Below, piece after piece: positions 18,662 to 26,984 of a stretch of DNA of 49,774 nucleotides. The first letter of the stretch is position 1; the number at the start of each line of letters is the position of its first letter. The translations under genes were made by a program, and so were the position numbers. Origin of the DNA: Cyanobacteria bacterium QS_8_64_29 (GTDB lineage: Bacteria; Cyanobacteriota; Cyanobacteriia; Cyanobacteriales; Rubidibacteraceae); assembly GCA_003022125.1 (NCBI GenBank), contig PXQH01000043.1, forward strand, positions 1 to 49,774. Reading direction: 5' to 3'. Below the pieces are notes generated by a model that was not told the origin of the DNA, did not search any database, and saw only the letters and a list, made by a program, of their open reading frames with translations.

Positions 18662-19836
18662 ACGCGGCCCTTCCAAGCGCCACCGCGCCCCTGCCAGTGG
18701 CGGCGGGCCGAATCCAGCGCCATCAGCGCGTACAGCATCGCGATCGCCGGCAACAGCAGCGCCAGCGGCGCGGGTTGCCGGTAGTAGCGCAGCGTGGGCA
18801 CGTAGGCTGCCGCCATGAGCCCCCATCCCAGTGTGCCCGCCCCCGCAATGGCCGGTTTGCCCGCCATAGCACCGCCCATGGCGCCGGCCGGTGGGACAGC
18901 GTAAGCCAGCAGCAGGCCCAGGATCGCGGCTAGCAGCAAAATCAGGGAGCGGTGGAGCTGGACAAAGGCCGTGCGCGCCACGACGTGCCAAATTTGCCCC
19001 AGCGAGCCATAGGGCCGCAGGCTGCGCGTGGCAGTGCTCAACCCCAGCCAGATGCGGCCCGAGGGGCCGCGTTGCTTGATGGCGCGCGCCAGCGTGCAGT
19101 CATCGATTAGGGCGTGACGCACGGCCTCCAGCCCGCCCGCTTGCACCAGCGCCGCGCGGCGCACCAGCAGGCAACCGCCAGCCGCTGCGGCCGTCGGGCG
19201 CTGGGGATCGTTGGCCCAGCGGAAGGGATAGACCAGGCGAAAGAAAAACACGAAGGCCGGCACCAACAGCCGCTCCCAAACGCTGCGGCACTGCAGGCGC
19301 ACCATGACCGAGACCAAATCCCGGTTGCCGCTGCGGGCCTGGGCGACCAGCCGGCGGACGTTGACCGCATCGTGGGCGATGTCGGCATCGGTAAGCAGCC
19401 AGTAATCGGGCGGGTGCTCCCCAGCGCTGGCATGATGGATGCCTTGCTGCAGCGCCCAGAGCTTGCCGGTCCAGCCGGGGGGCGGCTCTCGGCCGGTTAC
19501 GACTGTAACCTGCTCCTGGGCGCCGACCTCGCGGGCTGCGGTGCGGGCAGCTTGGGCCGTTCCGTCCGTACTGCCATCGTCCACGACCGTGACCGTTAGC
19601 GATCCTGGGTAGCGCTGGGCCAGCAGCGACTGCAACGCCTGGGGCAAAAACGCTGCCTCGTTGCGGGCGGGCATGATGGCGCCCACCGAAGGGGGCGCCT
19701 CAGTGCCCAGCTCGGCCTCGGCGGGGACGGTCTCCTCCAGGATGGGTCGGGCGCGCCAGAATTGGCCCCACCCGAGCAGCAGGCCCACCCAAACAGCCAG
19801 CGCCATGACTGTCAGGCCTAGTGCGATTGCAGCCAT
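18634..19836 (-). CDS. hpnB: Hopanoid biosynthesis glycosyltransferase
   Basis: 400 aa membrane-bound GT2 enzyme. The N-terminal membrane anchor is followed by the GT-A core: IMPARNEAAFLPQALQSL, VTVVDDGSTDGT, WLLTDADIAHD (metal-binding DAD) and LIDDCTLARAIK. The C-terminus has about three to four membrane helices (LILLLAAILGLLLAY and LLPAIAMLYALMAL). HpnB-type enzymes are assigned to glycosylation of extended hopanoids. The fit is by motif order, topology and context. It is divergent from the squalene-hopene cyclase gene with 77 bases between starts. Confidence 0.87.
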   Translation of the reverse strand: MAAIALGLTVMALAVWVGLLLGWGQFWRARPILEETVPAEAELGTEAPPSVGAIMPARNEAAFLPQALQSLLAQRYPGSLTVTVVDDGSTDGTAQAARTAAREVGAQEQVTVVTGREPPPGWTGKLWALQQGIHHASAGEHPPDYWLLTDADIAHDAVNVRRLVAQARSGNRDLVSVMVRLQCRSVWERLLVPAFVFFFRLVYPFRWANDPQRPTAAAAGGCLLVRRAALVQAGGLEAVRHALIDDCTLARAIKQRGPSGRIWLGLSTATRSLRPYGSLGQIWHVVARTAFVQLHRSLILLLAAILGLLLAYAVPPAGAMGGAMAGKPAIAGAGTLGWGLMAAAYVPTLRYYRQPAPLALLLPAIAMLYALMALDSARRHWQGRGGAWKGRVYPAAPENK

Positions 19837-19843
19837 GGGACAA

Positions 19844-19873
19844 TTGCTAAGTTGCGAGCGCGGGCACTAGGAT
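19844..19873 (+). promoter_or_regulatory. Candidate sigma-70-like promoter for squalene-hopene cyclase
   Basis: TTGCTA (19844-19849), an 18-base spacer, then TAGGAT (19868-19873). It lies in the 77-base gap between the divergent hpnB and shc genes and would start transcription about 33 bases before the shc ATG. Pattern match only. Confidence 0.35.
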
Positions 19874-19913
19874 TGGCGCTGGTCTTAGGCTGTGGCAGGC
19901 GAGGAGCCCTTCC

Positions 19914-21842
19914 ATGCAAGCACCGAGTTCGGTCACCGCCGCCGCCCTCTTCAGCGCGATCGCAGCCGGCCAGGAATACCTGTTGGGGCTGCAGGCGCCA
20001 GCCGGGTACTGGCAGTCGGAGCTCGAATCCAACGTCACCATAACAGCCGAGATCGTCCTGCTCCACAAGATCTGGGGCACCGAGGGCGACCGCCCGCTGG
20101 ATAAAGCCGCGGCTTACCTGCGCCAGCAGCAGCTCGACAATGGCGGCTGGTCGCTGTTTTACGGTGATGGCGGCCACCTCAGCACTGCTATTGAGGCCTA
20201 CATGGCGCTGCGGCTGTTGGGGGTCCCCGCTAGCGACGCGGCCCTGGGGCGAGCGCGCGATTTCATCCTGGCGCGCGGCGGCATCAGCAGTGCGCGCATT
20301 TTTACCAAACTCCACCTGGCGCTCATCGGCTGCTACGACTGGCGCGGCGTCCCCTCCATTCCGCCCTGGCTGATGCTGCTGCCCGAGCAGTCGCCGTTTA
20401 CAATTTACGAGCTCTCCAGTTGGGCGCGCGCCAGTACAGTCCCGCTAATTGTGGTCTGCGATCGCAAGCCGGTCTTTGCCACAGACCCCGCCATTAAACT
20501 GGACGAGCTCTACGCCGAAGGCCGCGATCGGGTCCGCTTTGAGCTGCCCAAGCGGGGGGACTGGCGCGACGGCTTCGTGTGGCTGGACGATGCCTTTAAA
20601 GCCGCCGAGGACTGGAACCTCGTCCCCGGGCGCGAAGAAGGCGTCCGCGCGGCCGAGCGCTGGATCCTGGCGCACCAGGATCCCAGCGGCAACTGGGGCG
20701 GCATCATCCCGGCCATGCTCAACTCGCTGCTGGCGCTGCGCTGCCTGGATTACGACGTTGCCGATCCGGTGGTGCGGCGCGGCCTGCAAGCCGTGGACCG
20801 CTTCGCTATCGAAACGCCGCAGCACTACCGCGTGCAAGCCTGCATCTCGCCGGTGTGGGACACGGCTTGGGCGCTACGGGCCCTGCGCGATTCGGGGCTG
20901 GAGGCCGAGCGGCCCGAGCTGGTGCGCGCCGGCGATTGGTTGCTGGCCCAGCAAATTTTGGACTACGGTGACTGGGCCGTTAAGAACCCGCGCGGCGAGC
21001 CGGGCGGCTGGGCCTTTGAGTTTGACAACCGCCACTACCCCGATTTGGACGATACGGCCGCGGTGGTCATGGCGCTGCAGCGCGTGCGCTTGCCCGACGA
21101 GCGCCACAAGCGCGCTGCCATGGAGCGGGCAGTGCGCTGGCTGGCCTCAATGCAGTGCCAGCAGGGGGGTTGGGGCGCCTTCGATGTCGACAACAACCAG
21201 GCGTGGCTCAACGAGCTCCCCTACGGCGATCTGCAGGCCCTGATCGACCCCAACACCACCGATGTCACCGCCCGGGTGCTGGAGATGCTGGGCCACTGCA
21301 ACCTAGCCATGCACCCCGATAGAGTCCAGCGCGCGATCGCCTATCTGAGCGGCCAGCAAGAAAGCAATGGGGCCTGGTACGGCCGCTGGGGCGTCAACTA
21401 CATCTACGGCACCAGCGGCGCCCTGTCGGCGCTGTGCGAGACGGCGCCGCAGTCGCAGCAGCGCGTGATCGCGCGCGGGGCCGCTTGGCTCGCGGGCTGC
21501 CAGAACTCGGATGGCGGTTGGGGCGAGACCTGCCGCAGCTACGATGACCCCACGCTGCGCGGGCAGGGCAACAGCACCGCCTCCCAAACCGCTTGGGCGC
21601 TCATCGGCCTGATTGCTGCCGAGCGCACGGTGGGCGGGCTCGCGCGCGAGGCAATCGAGCGCGGCGCGGGCTATCTGCTCGCCACCCAGCAAGCCGATGG
21701 CAGCTGGGACGAGGCCGAGTTCACCGGCACGGGCTTCCCCGGCCACTTCTACATCCGCTACCGGCTCTACCCGCAGTACTTCCCGCTCAAGGCCCTGGGC
21801 GACTACCGCGCCTGGGCGGGCGCTAGTCCGCCAGCGGGCTAA
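19914..21842 (+). CDS. shc: Squalene-hopene cyclase
   Basis: 642 aa, the usual length. A monotopic membrane enzyme that cyclises squalene to hopene/hopanol, the committed step of hopanoid synthesis. The protonating DXDD motif is DLDD at residues 377-380 (in YPDLDDTAAVVMAL). Several QW repeats are visible: QQLDNGGWSLF, QDPSGNWGG, QCQQGGWGAFD, QQESNGAWYGRWG, CQNSDGGWGE and QQADGSWDE. The C-terminus YRLYPQYFPLKALG is typical. GAGGAGCCCTTCC before the ATG is a ribosome site. With hpnH, hpnA, hpnG, hpnB and the squalene-synthase candidate, it makes this a near-complete extended-hopanoid locus. Confidence 0.97.
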   Translation: MQAPSSVTAAALFSAIAAGQEYLLGLQAPAGYWQSELESNVTITAEIVLLHKIWGTEGDRPLDKAAAYLRQQQLDNGGWSLFYGDGGHLSTAIEAYMALRLLGVPASDAALGRARDFILARGGISSARIFTKLHLALIGCYDWRGVPSIPPWLMLLPEQSPFTIYELSSWARASTVPLIVVCDRKPVFATDPAIKLDELYAEGRDRVRFELPKRGDWRDGFVWLDDAFKAAEDWNLVPGREEGVRAAERWILAHQDPSGNWGGIIPAMLNSLLALRCLDYDVADPVVRRGLQAVDRFAIETPQHYRVQACISPVWDTAWALRALRDSGLEAERPELVRAGDWLLAQQILDYGDWAVKNPRGEPGGWAFEFDNRHYPDLDDTAAVVMALQRVRLPDERHKRAAMERAVRWLASMQCQQGGWGAFDVDNNQAWLNELPYGDLQALIDPNTTDVTARVLEMLGHCNLAMHPDRVQRAIAYLSGQQESNGAWYGRWGVNYIYGTSGALSALCETAPQSQQRVIARGAAWLAGCQNSDGGWGETCRSYDDPTLRGQGNSTASQTAWALIGLIAAERTVGGLAREAIERGAGYLLATQQADGSWDEAEFTGTGFPGHFYIRYRLYPQYFPLKALGDYRAWAGASPPAG

Positions 21843-22050
21843 ACGAGCGCACGGCCAGCACCGGCCCGATGGCCGCAACAGTCATGACCTCCGGGCGTAG
21901 CTCCCCGGTTACGCGCACCGGGGTTTGGGTCCGGCAGAGCTCGGCCGGCGGGTCCTGGAGCTCGTAGGCCTCGCCGTCGTCGGCGACCAGCGCCCAAGCC
22001 CCCGGGCCGATGTCGCGCCGCTCCACGCGGCCGGTAACCGTCACGCTCAC
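21823..22050 (-). CDS. Small conserved-looking protein of unknown function
   Basis: 75 aa from a GTG that overlaps the TGA of the upstream protease gene as GTGA, a standard coupled start. The sequence alternates short beta-type strands (VSVTVTGRVERRD, WALVADDGEAYEL, VRVTGELRPEVMT), suggesting an OB-like fold. No signal, cysteines or catalytic motif. Its tail overlaps the shc 3' end by 20 bases. Co-translation with the protease suggests a linked role, but no function can be assigned. Confidence 0.65.
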   Translation of the reverse strand: MSVTVTGRVERRDIGPGAWALVADDGEAYELQDPPAELCRTQTPVRVTGELRPEVMTVAAIGPVLAVRSFSPLAD

Positions 22051-23816
22051 GTTGCCGGCCGCTCCTGATGGCTCGCCAACCCGGCCAAGCCCACGCAGAG
22101 CATCGCATTGATCCCCAAAAAGCTGCGGGCGATCGCGCCGCTGCCCAGCCCCCAAACAGCCGGGTCGGCGACGGCACTAACGCCCAGGCAGGCTGCTGTC
22201 CCCAACGAGGCGCCCACGGCAAACCACCGCCAGCGCGGATGCCCCAGCAGCAGGGCCACCAGCGCGAACGGCAGCAGGACGCTGGCAAACAGGGGATTGA
22301 GCTGGGTCGTTCCGGGCACGGCATTGCCCAGCTCGGGGAGCGAGCTGCCCAGCAACCGCATGGGCCACTGCGGCGCGTCCCACAGATACACCCCGCGCAG
22401 GAAAAACAGCCCGGAGCTGCCCGCCAGCAGTCCGCCCGCCAGCGGCCAGCTCCAGTTGAGCGGAAAAACGGTGCGCAGCAACCACGCCAGCAGGTACGAG
22501 CCCACCACCATTGCCAGCTTGGGCAGCACCATGGTGGGGGCGCCATCGATCCAGAACCAGGGGTTGAGGTAGCCGTTGCGGCGCAGCCAGCGCCAAAAGT
22601 CGCGCACCCCGATGCGCCCCTGCTCCGCCCGCTGGACGGCCGAGGCGGCATCCAGCTGGCCGGCCCCAAAGTGATTGAGCGGATCCTCGGCCACGGCGCG
22701 GGCGCTGCGCGCGAGCGCCTGGCGAACGGCCGCCGGCTGCTCCAGCCCGCTGGCTTTCATGAGCGCGACCGCACCCGAGACGTGGGGGGCAGCGGTGCTG
22801 GTGCCCTGAAAGCCGGCGAAAACGGCGCCCTCGGTTTGGGGATCGATGGTGTTTTGGACGATCTTGCCCGCCTCGCTGCCGCCGGGGGCGGCAATGTCAA
22901 CGCCCGCGCCGAAGTTGGAGTAGGGCGTTTTTTCATCGGCCGGGTCCAGGGCCGAGACGCCAATGACCTGCGGGTAGCGGGCGGGGTAGGCTGCCGCGTT
23001 GCGGTTAGCGTTACCGGCAGCCGCCACCACGACAGCCCCCTTATCGGTGGCGTTGGCGATCGCATCTTCCAGCACGGCGCTTGCCCCCATGCCGCCCAGG
23101 CTTAGGTTGATGGCATCAGCGCCGCGATCAGCGGCCAACCGGATGGCTTCGGCAATGTCGGTTACCGTGCCGCTGCCGTTGCGCCCCAGCACCTTGAAGG
23201 GCATGATGGCGGCTTTGGGGGCAATCCCAGCAACGCCATAGTGATTGTTGGTCGATTGCGCGATGGTTCCGGCCACGTGGGTGCCATGCCCGACATCGTC
23301 GCTGGCTTGGGCGCGGTTGTTGACAAAGTCGTGCCCTTGCAGCAGCTCCGTCCGCGCCAGGTCGGGGACGCGGCTGACGCCCGTATCGATGACCGCCACC
23401 TTGATGCCGTCGCCTTTGGTCTCTTCCCAGGCGCGCTCTTGGTTGATGCTGCGCAGGTTCCACTGCTTGGGATAGCCCGGGTCGTTGGGGACCTCAAAGG
23501 CCCGGTAGCGGTAGTTGGGCGCAATCGCCTCGGTGAGCTCGCTGAGCTCGGAGCGCCGCAGCGCGGTCAGCCGTTCGGCATCGCCGCGGATGGTGTAGAG
23601 CCGCTCGCCGCGCGAGAACTGACTGTTGAGCTGCGGCTCGACCCCGTAGCGATCGCGCAGGGTTTCGAGCTCGCGCTCGACGGTGGCGGCCGGCACGCCG
23701 TCGCGAAAATCCAGGGCAATGGAGTCAAAAGGCGGGCGGTTGGGGGAGCCGGCCAGCCCGACTAACAGGCCTACAGCAACCAGCGCGAGGCCCCCAGTCA
23801 GCAGCAGCTTGCGCAT
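22047..23816 (-). CDS. Subtilisin-like S8 serine protease with C-terminal membrane helices
   Basis: 589 aa from ATG 23816, preceded by GGAGAGGATAGCC. An N-terminal signal/anchor (LLLTGGLALVAVGLLVGLAG) and a propeptide of about 100 residues are followed by the peptidase domain. The catalytic triad is Asp144 (VAVIDTGVS), His177 (GHGTHVAGT) and Ser340 (GTSTAAPHVSGA), with oxyanion Asn269. After residue about 400 come roughly six hydrophobic helices (MVLPKLAMVVGSYLLAWLL to SFLGINAMLCVGLAGL). Protease on the periplasmic side, anchored in the membrane, is the likely topology. The substrate is unknown. The fused multi-helix tail is less common than the protease domain itself. Confidence 0.9.
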   Translation of the reverse strand: MRKLLLTGGLALVAVGLLVGLAGSPNRPPFDSIALDFRDGVPAATVERELETLRDRYGVEPQLNSQFSRGERLYTIRGDAERLTALRRSELSELTEAIAPNYRYRAFEVPNDPGYPKQWNLRSINQERAWEETKGDGIKVAVIDTGVSRVPDLARTELLQGHDFVNNRAQASDDVGHGTHVAGTIAQSTNNHYGVAGIAPKAAIMPFKVLGRNGSGTVTDIAEAIRLAADRGADAINLSLGGMGASAVLEDAIANATDKGAVVVAAAGNANRNAAAYPARYPQVIGVSALDPADEKTPYSNFGAGVDIAAPGGSEAGKIVQNTIDPQTEGAVFAGFQGTSTAAPHVSGAVALMKASGLEQPAAVRQALARSARAVAEDPLNHFGAGQLDAASAVQRAEQGRIGVRDFWRWLRRNGYLNPWFWIDGAPTMVLPKLAMVVGSYLLAWLLRTVFPLNWSWPLAGGLLAGSSGLFFLRGVYLWDAPQWPMRLLGSSLPELGNAVPGTTQLNPLFASVLLPFALVALLLGHPRWRWFAVGASLGTAACLGVSAVADPAVWGLGSGAIARSFLGINAMLCVGLAGLASHQERPAT

Positions 23817-23913
23817 GGCTATCCTCTCCGGTTGGCACCCAGCCGGTGCCCTCAAAGCCGTACTGCCAGCTTAGCCAACGGCTGTGCGGCTGCCCACAAC
23901 CCTGGGGCTGGCG

Positions 23914-24801
23914 CTATTCGGGGTCGCGGTAGGCGCGAATCATGGCCTGGGTTCCCTGCTGGCGGCCGTCCTCGAGCTGGGCGACAGCCTGAAACAGGCG
24001 CTCGGCCAGCTGCGTGCCCGGGAGCTCGCTGGCATCGGGCACGCTCTCGCGCACCAACCGCAGGTCTTTGAGCATGTGGCCGATGGCAAAGCCAGGGGCC
24101 AAATCGGAATCGGCGGCGGCCAGTTTGGGGCCCAAGTTGGCCAGGATCCAAGACCCGGCAGCGCCGGTGCTGCAAACCTCTACCACCGTATTGGGATCGA
24201 GCCCCTGCTGGCGCGCTAGCTGCATGGCCTCGCACAGCGCGACCACGTGCAGCGAGGCCAGGGTTTGGTTGCAGAGCTTGACCGCCTGGCCGCTACCCAC
24301 CGGGCCGCAGTGGCGGATGGTTTGGCCCATGACCGCAAACAGCGGATAGCAGCGCTCGAACTCGGCCGGCTCGCCGCCAGCCATGACCGTCAGCGTGCCG
24401 TTCTGGGCACCCACATCCCCGCCCGAGACTGGCGCATCGACCAGCGATAGCTCCTGCTGCTGCAACTGGCCTGCTATCCGGCGCGTGGCCTCGGGCCCGA
24501 TGGTGGTCATATCCGCCACGAGCGTGCCGCGGCGGGCGTGGGTGGCGACCCCGCCCTCGCCCAGCAGGACGCGCTCGACATCGGGGACATCGCCCAGGCA
24601 AGTCACTACAATATCGGCCGCGGCGACCGCCTCGGGCAGCGAGGCAGCTACGGTCGCGCCAGCCTCGGCGGCCGTTTGGATGCCGGGGCGCTCGGGACTG
24701 CGATTCCAGGCTGTTACCGCGTACCCCGCCCGGGCGAGGTTGGCTGCCATGGGACCGCCCATGACGCCCAAACCGAGAAAGCCAACGTGGGGTGCGCTCA
24801 T
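23914..24801 (-). CDS. NAD(P)-dependent beta-hydroxyacid dehydrogenase (6-phosphogluconate dehydrogenase superfamily)
   Basis: 295 aa. The N-terminal Rossmann fold GFLGLGVMGGPMAANL is followed by the substrate-binding signature SLVDAPVSGGDVGAQNGTL and the catalytic lysine in GSGQAVKLCNQ. Family members reduce tartronate semialdehyde, 3-hydroxyisobutyrate-type acids or glyoxylate/succinic semialdehyde. In a photosynthetic organism a role in glyoxylate or photorespiratory carbon metabolism is plausible, but the exact substrate cannot be read. It lies 53 bases downstream of trpE on the same strand. Confidence 0.88.
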   Translation of the reverse strand: MSAPHVGFLGLGVMGGPMAANLARAGYAVTAWNRSPERPGIQTAAEAGATVAASLPEAVAAADIVVTCLGDVPDVERVLLGEGGVATHARRGTLVADMTTIGPEATRRIAGQLQQQELSLVDAPVSGGDVGAQNGTLTVMAGGEPAEFERCYPLFAVMGQTIRHCGPVGSGQAVKLCNQTLASLHVVALCEAMQLARQQGLDPNTVVEVCSTGAAGSWILANLGPKLAAADSDLAPGFAIGHMLKDLRLVRESVPDASELPGTQLAERLFQAVAQLEDGRQQGTQAMIRAYRDPE

Positions 24802-24854
24802 GGGGTTGCTCCGTGCGCGTCGCGTGCCAGCTTAGCTCGCCTGGCGCTTGCCCG

Positions 24855-26381
24855 TTACTGGCCCTGTAAGCCCCGGATGGCCTCCAGTAGGGCGCGCGCT
24901 TTGTTGAGGGTTTCTTGGTATTCCTGCTCGGGCTCGGAGTCGGCCACGACCCCAGCGCCCGCTTGCACCGAAACCCGCTGGCTGCCCTCGCCCGGTTGCA
25001 CCACCATGGTGCGAATGGCAATGGCGGTGTTGAGCTGGCCTTCAAAATCGTAGTAGCCGTAGGCGCCAGCGTAGGGACCGCGCGGTTCAGGCTCGAGCTC
25101 GTTGATAAGCTCCATGGCCCGGATCTTGGGGGTTCCGGTGACCGTCCCGGCCGGAAAGCAGGCAGCAAACAGGTCCCAAGCGCCGCGATCGGCGGCGAGC
25201 TTGCCCGCGATGTTGCTGACCAAGTGCATGACCCGGGAGTAGCGCTCGATCGCCATGAGCTCGTCCACGCGAACGCTGCCGGTTTGGCAGGCGCGGCCCA
25301 AATCGTTGCGGCCCAGATCCACCAGCATGACGTGCTCGGCGATTTCTTTGGGATCCGAGCGCAGCGCCTGGGCGAGGGCCTCGTCTTGGGCGGGGGTCTC
25401 GCCGCGCGGGCGCGTCCCGGCAATGGGGCGCAGCGTGGCTTGCAGCTCCCCGTCACCATCGCGGCTCGCTTTGACCATGACCTCGGGTGAGGAGCCGATG
25501 AGCTGCCAGTCGCCCAAGCTGTAGTAGGCCATGTAGGGGGACGGGTTGATGGCGCGCAGGGCGCGGTAGAGCTCGAAGGGATGCCCTGGGTAGGTGGCTG
25601 ACAGGCACTGCGATAGCGACACCTGGAAGATATCGCCCGCGCGGATGTAGGCTTGCGCCTGCCGAACGCTATCGCAAAAGCGCGCCTGGGTGGTGTTGCT
25701 GTCGTAGCGCGGCGGCGCGGCCGCTGGCGGCGGCGCCCAGCGCAACAGGGTAGCCTGGGCCGGCAGCGGTTGCTGGAGCTCATCCACCAGCTGGCGGACG
25801 CAGGCACTGGCCCGCTCGTAGGCGGCCTGGCACTCGGTGGTGGGATCGCGCAGGTCGGCATAGGTGATCGCCCAAATGCGGCGCTGGATTTGGTCGAAGG
25901 CAATCAGGCGATCGACCTGCATCCAGACGCCGTCCGGTAGCTCGCGCGCCGAGGTTGGGTGGAGGCTAATGCTGGGCTCGATCCAGCGAATGGCCTCATA
26001 GCCCCAAACCCCGAACAGGCCACCCAATCCGGGGGGTAGCTCGGCCAGCTTGACGGGCTGGATGTCGGCCAGGCAAGCCTGCAGGATTTGAAACGGGTTG
26101 CCCGAGTGCCGCTTGCAGGTGCCGTCGCGGTAGGTCTGGGTCGTGCCATCGCCGCTGGCGTGCAGCACCCAGATGGGATCGCAGCCCAAAAAGCTGTAGC
26201 GCCCCAGGCGCTCGCCGCCCTCAACCGACTCCAGCAAAAAGTTGTAGGGGTGACCGGCGCAGGTTCGGTACCAAGCGGAAACGGGCGTTTCCAGATCGGC
26301 GATCCAGGCCTGATAGACCGGGACGAAGTTGCCCTGTTGGGCCAGCGTGCGAAAGGTGGCGAAATCGGGCGCGATGGGCAT
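24855..26381 (-). CDS. trpE: Anthranilate synthase component I
   Basis: 508 aa. It converts chorismate plus ammonia/glutamine nitrogen to anthranilate, the first step of tryptophan synthesis. The feedback-site motif LLES (in YNFLLESVEGGERLGRYSF) is present. The chorismate-binding C-terminal domain contains IAGTRPRGETP, DLGRNDLGR, MHLVSNIAGKL, FPAGTVTGTPKIRAMELI and GAYGYYDF. It sits directly after psaD on the same strand, an arrangement I recall from other cyanobacteria (Synechocystis psaD-trpE). A terminator hairpin between them suggests trpE has its own promoter or depends on read-through. Confidence 0.95.
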   Translation of the reverse strand: MPIAPDFATFRTLAQQGNFVPVYQAWIADLETPVSAWYRTCAGHPYNFLLESVEGGERLGRYSFLGCDPIWVLHASGDGTTQTYRDGTCKRHSGNPFQILQACLADIQPVKLAELPPGLGGLFGVWGYEAIRWIEPSISLHPTSARELPDGVWMQVDRLIAFDQIQRRIWAITYADLRDPTTECQAAYERASACVRQLVDELQQPLPAQATLLRWAPPPAAAPPRYDSNTTQARFCDSVRQAQAYIRAGDIFQVSLSQCLSATYPGHPFELYRALRAINPSPYMAYYSLGDWQLIGSSPEVMVKASRDGDGELQATLRPIAGTRPRGETPAQDEALAQALRSDPKEIAEHVMLVDLGRNDLGRACQTGSVRVDELMAIERYSRVMHLVSNIAGKLAADRGAWDLFAACFPAGTVTGTPKIRAMELINELEPEPRGPYAGAYGYYDFEGQLNTAIAIRTMVVQPGEGSQRVSVQAGAGVVADSEPEQEYQETLNKARALLEAIRGLQGQ

Positions 26382-26405
26382 GGCCTAAGGCGTCATGGCT
26401 ACGCC

Positions 26406-26432
26406 AAAAAGGACTGGGGGTTACCCCAGTCC
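26406..26432 (-). terminator. Rho-independent terminator of psaD
   Basis: On the minus strand GGACTGGGG and CCCCAGTCC (26411-26419 with 26424-26432) form a 9-bp GC-rich stem with a 4-base loop, followed by TTTTT (26406-26410). It lies 28 bases past the psaD stop and ahead of trpE. Confidence 0.8.
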
Positions 26433-26459
26433 CAAACGGCTGGTTTTGGATGCGGGTGG

Positions 26460-26888
26460 CTAGACTTCGTAGGGCTCTTGCCCCGAGAACTTGAGGGTTG
26501 CCGGCTCGGGGTTTTTGCCGATGCTGCGATCGATTTTGCCCACGTAAGGACGCCCTTGGTTGGCCGTTTCGGGGAAGACCCCATCTTTGGGGTGGAGGTA
26601 TTCGATCTCGCCGTTGGGATAGATGCGATAGATCTTGAAGTCTTGAATTTTGGGCTTGAACTTGGTTTTGAGTTGGGTCCCTAGCGCCAGGCACTGTTCT
26701 TTGCGGGCAAAGTAGCAGACGTTTTGGCCCTCGTTCATGATGGCCGCACCACCGGTGGGCATCTCGAATGCCTGCTCCTTGGAGCTAGTCCAGGTAATGG
26801 CGTATTTTTCTTCAGTTTCGGCGGCGGTGAGCAGCCCGCCCGTGCTGCCGCCGAATTGGGGGAATTGTCCGGAAAACTGTTCCGCCAT
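26460..26888 (-). CDS. psaD: Photosystem I reaction centre subunit II
   Basis: 142 aa stromal-side (cytoplasmic) subunit that docks ferredoxin and stabilises PsaA/B/C. Family signatures: [69 protein letters not shown], and FPETANQGR near the C-terminus. The start is ATG 26888; a longer in-frame start would add a non-homologous 16 residues. Its presence shows the host is an oxygenic phototroph. Followed by a strong terminator. Confidence 0.97.
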   Translation of the reverse strand: MAEQFSGQFPQFGGSTGGLLTAAETEEKYAITWTSSKEQAFEMPTGGAAIMNEGQNVCYFARKEQCLALGTQLKTKFKPKIQDFKIYRIYPNGEIEYLHPKDGVFPETANQGRPYVGKIDRSIGKNPEPATLKFSGQEPYEV

Positions 26889-26938
26889 GGTCCTACCGTC
26901 CAGTGCTAGAGCCTGTCTGTTCGTGCATACTACCACCG

Positions 26939-26980
26939 GCGGCGCGCGCCGCTCGTTGCAGGCGTTATCAAACGTAACGC
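26939..26980 (-). promoter_or_regulatory. Dyad symmetries in the psaD upstream region
   Basis: The 96-base gap before psaD holds a perfect 14-bp palindrome GCGGCGCGCGCCGC (26939-26952) and an inverted repeat GCGTTA/TAACGC (26962-26967 with 26975-26980). On the minus strand the second reads GTTACGTTTGATAACG. Its first half, GTTACGTT, resembles half of the high-light element HLR1 bound by RpaB upstream of photosystem I genes, but the second half does not match. The first palindrome could equally end the histidine kinase transcript. Confidence 0.35.
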
Positions 26981-26984
26981 GCCC

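Noticed and set aside
22068-23105. 345-codon frame opposite the subtilase
   Set aside because: Antisense of a protease with an intact catalytic triad; no independent start signal or motif.
24293-25903. 536-codon frame spanning trpE and the neighbouring dehydrogenase in another phase
   Set aside because: It crosses two well-supported genes and a noncoding gap, and its product is Arg/Ser/Pro-rich shadow sequence.
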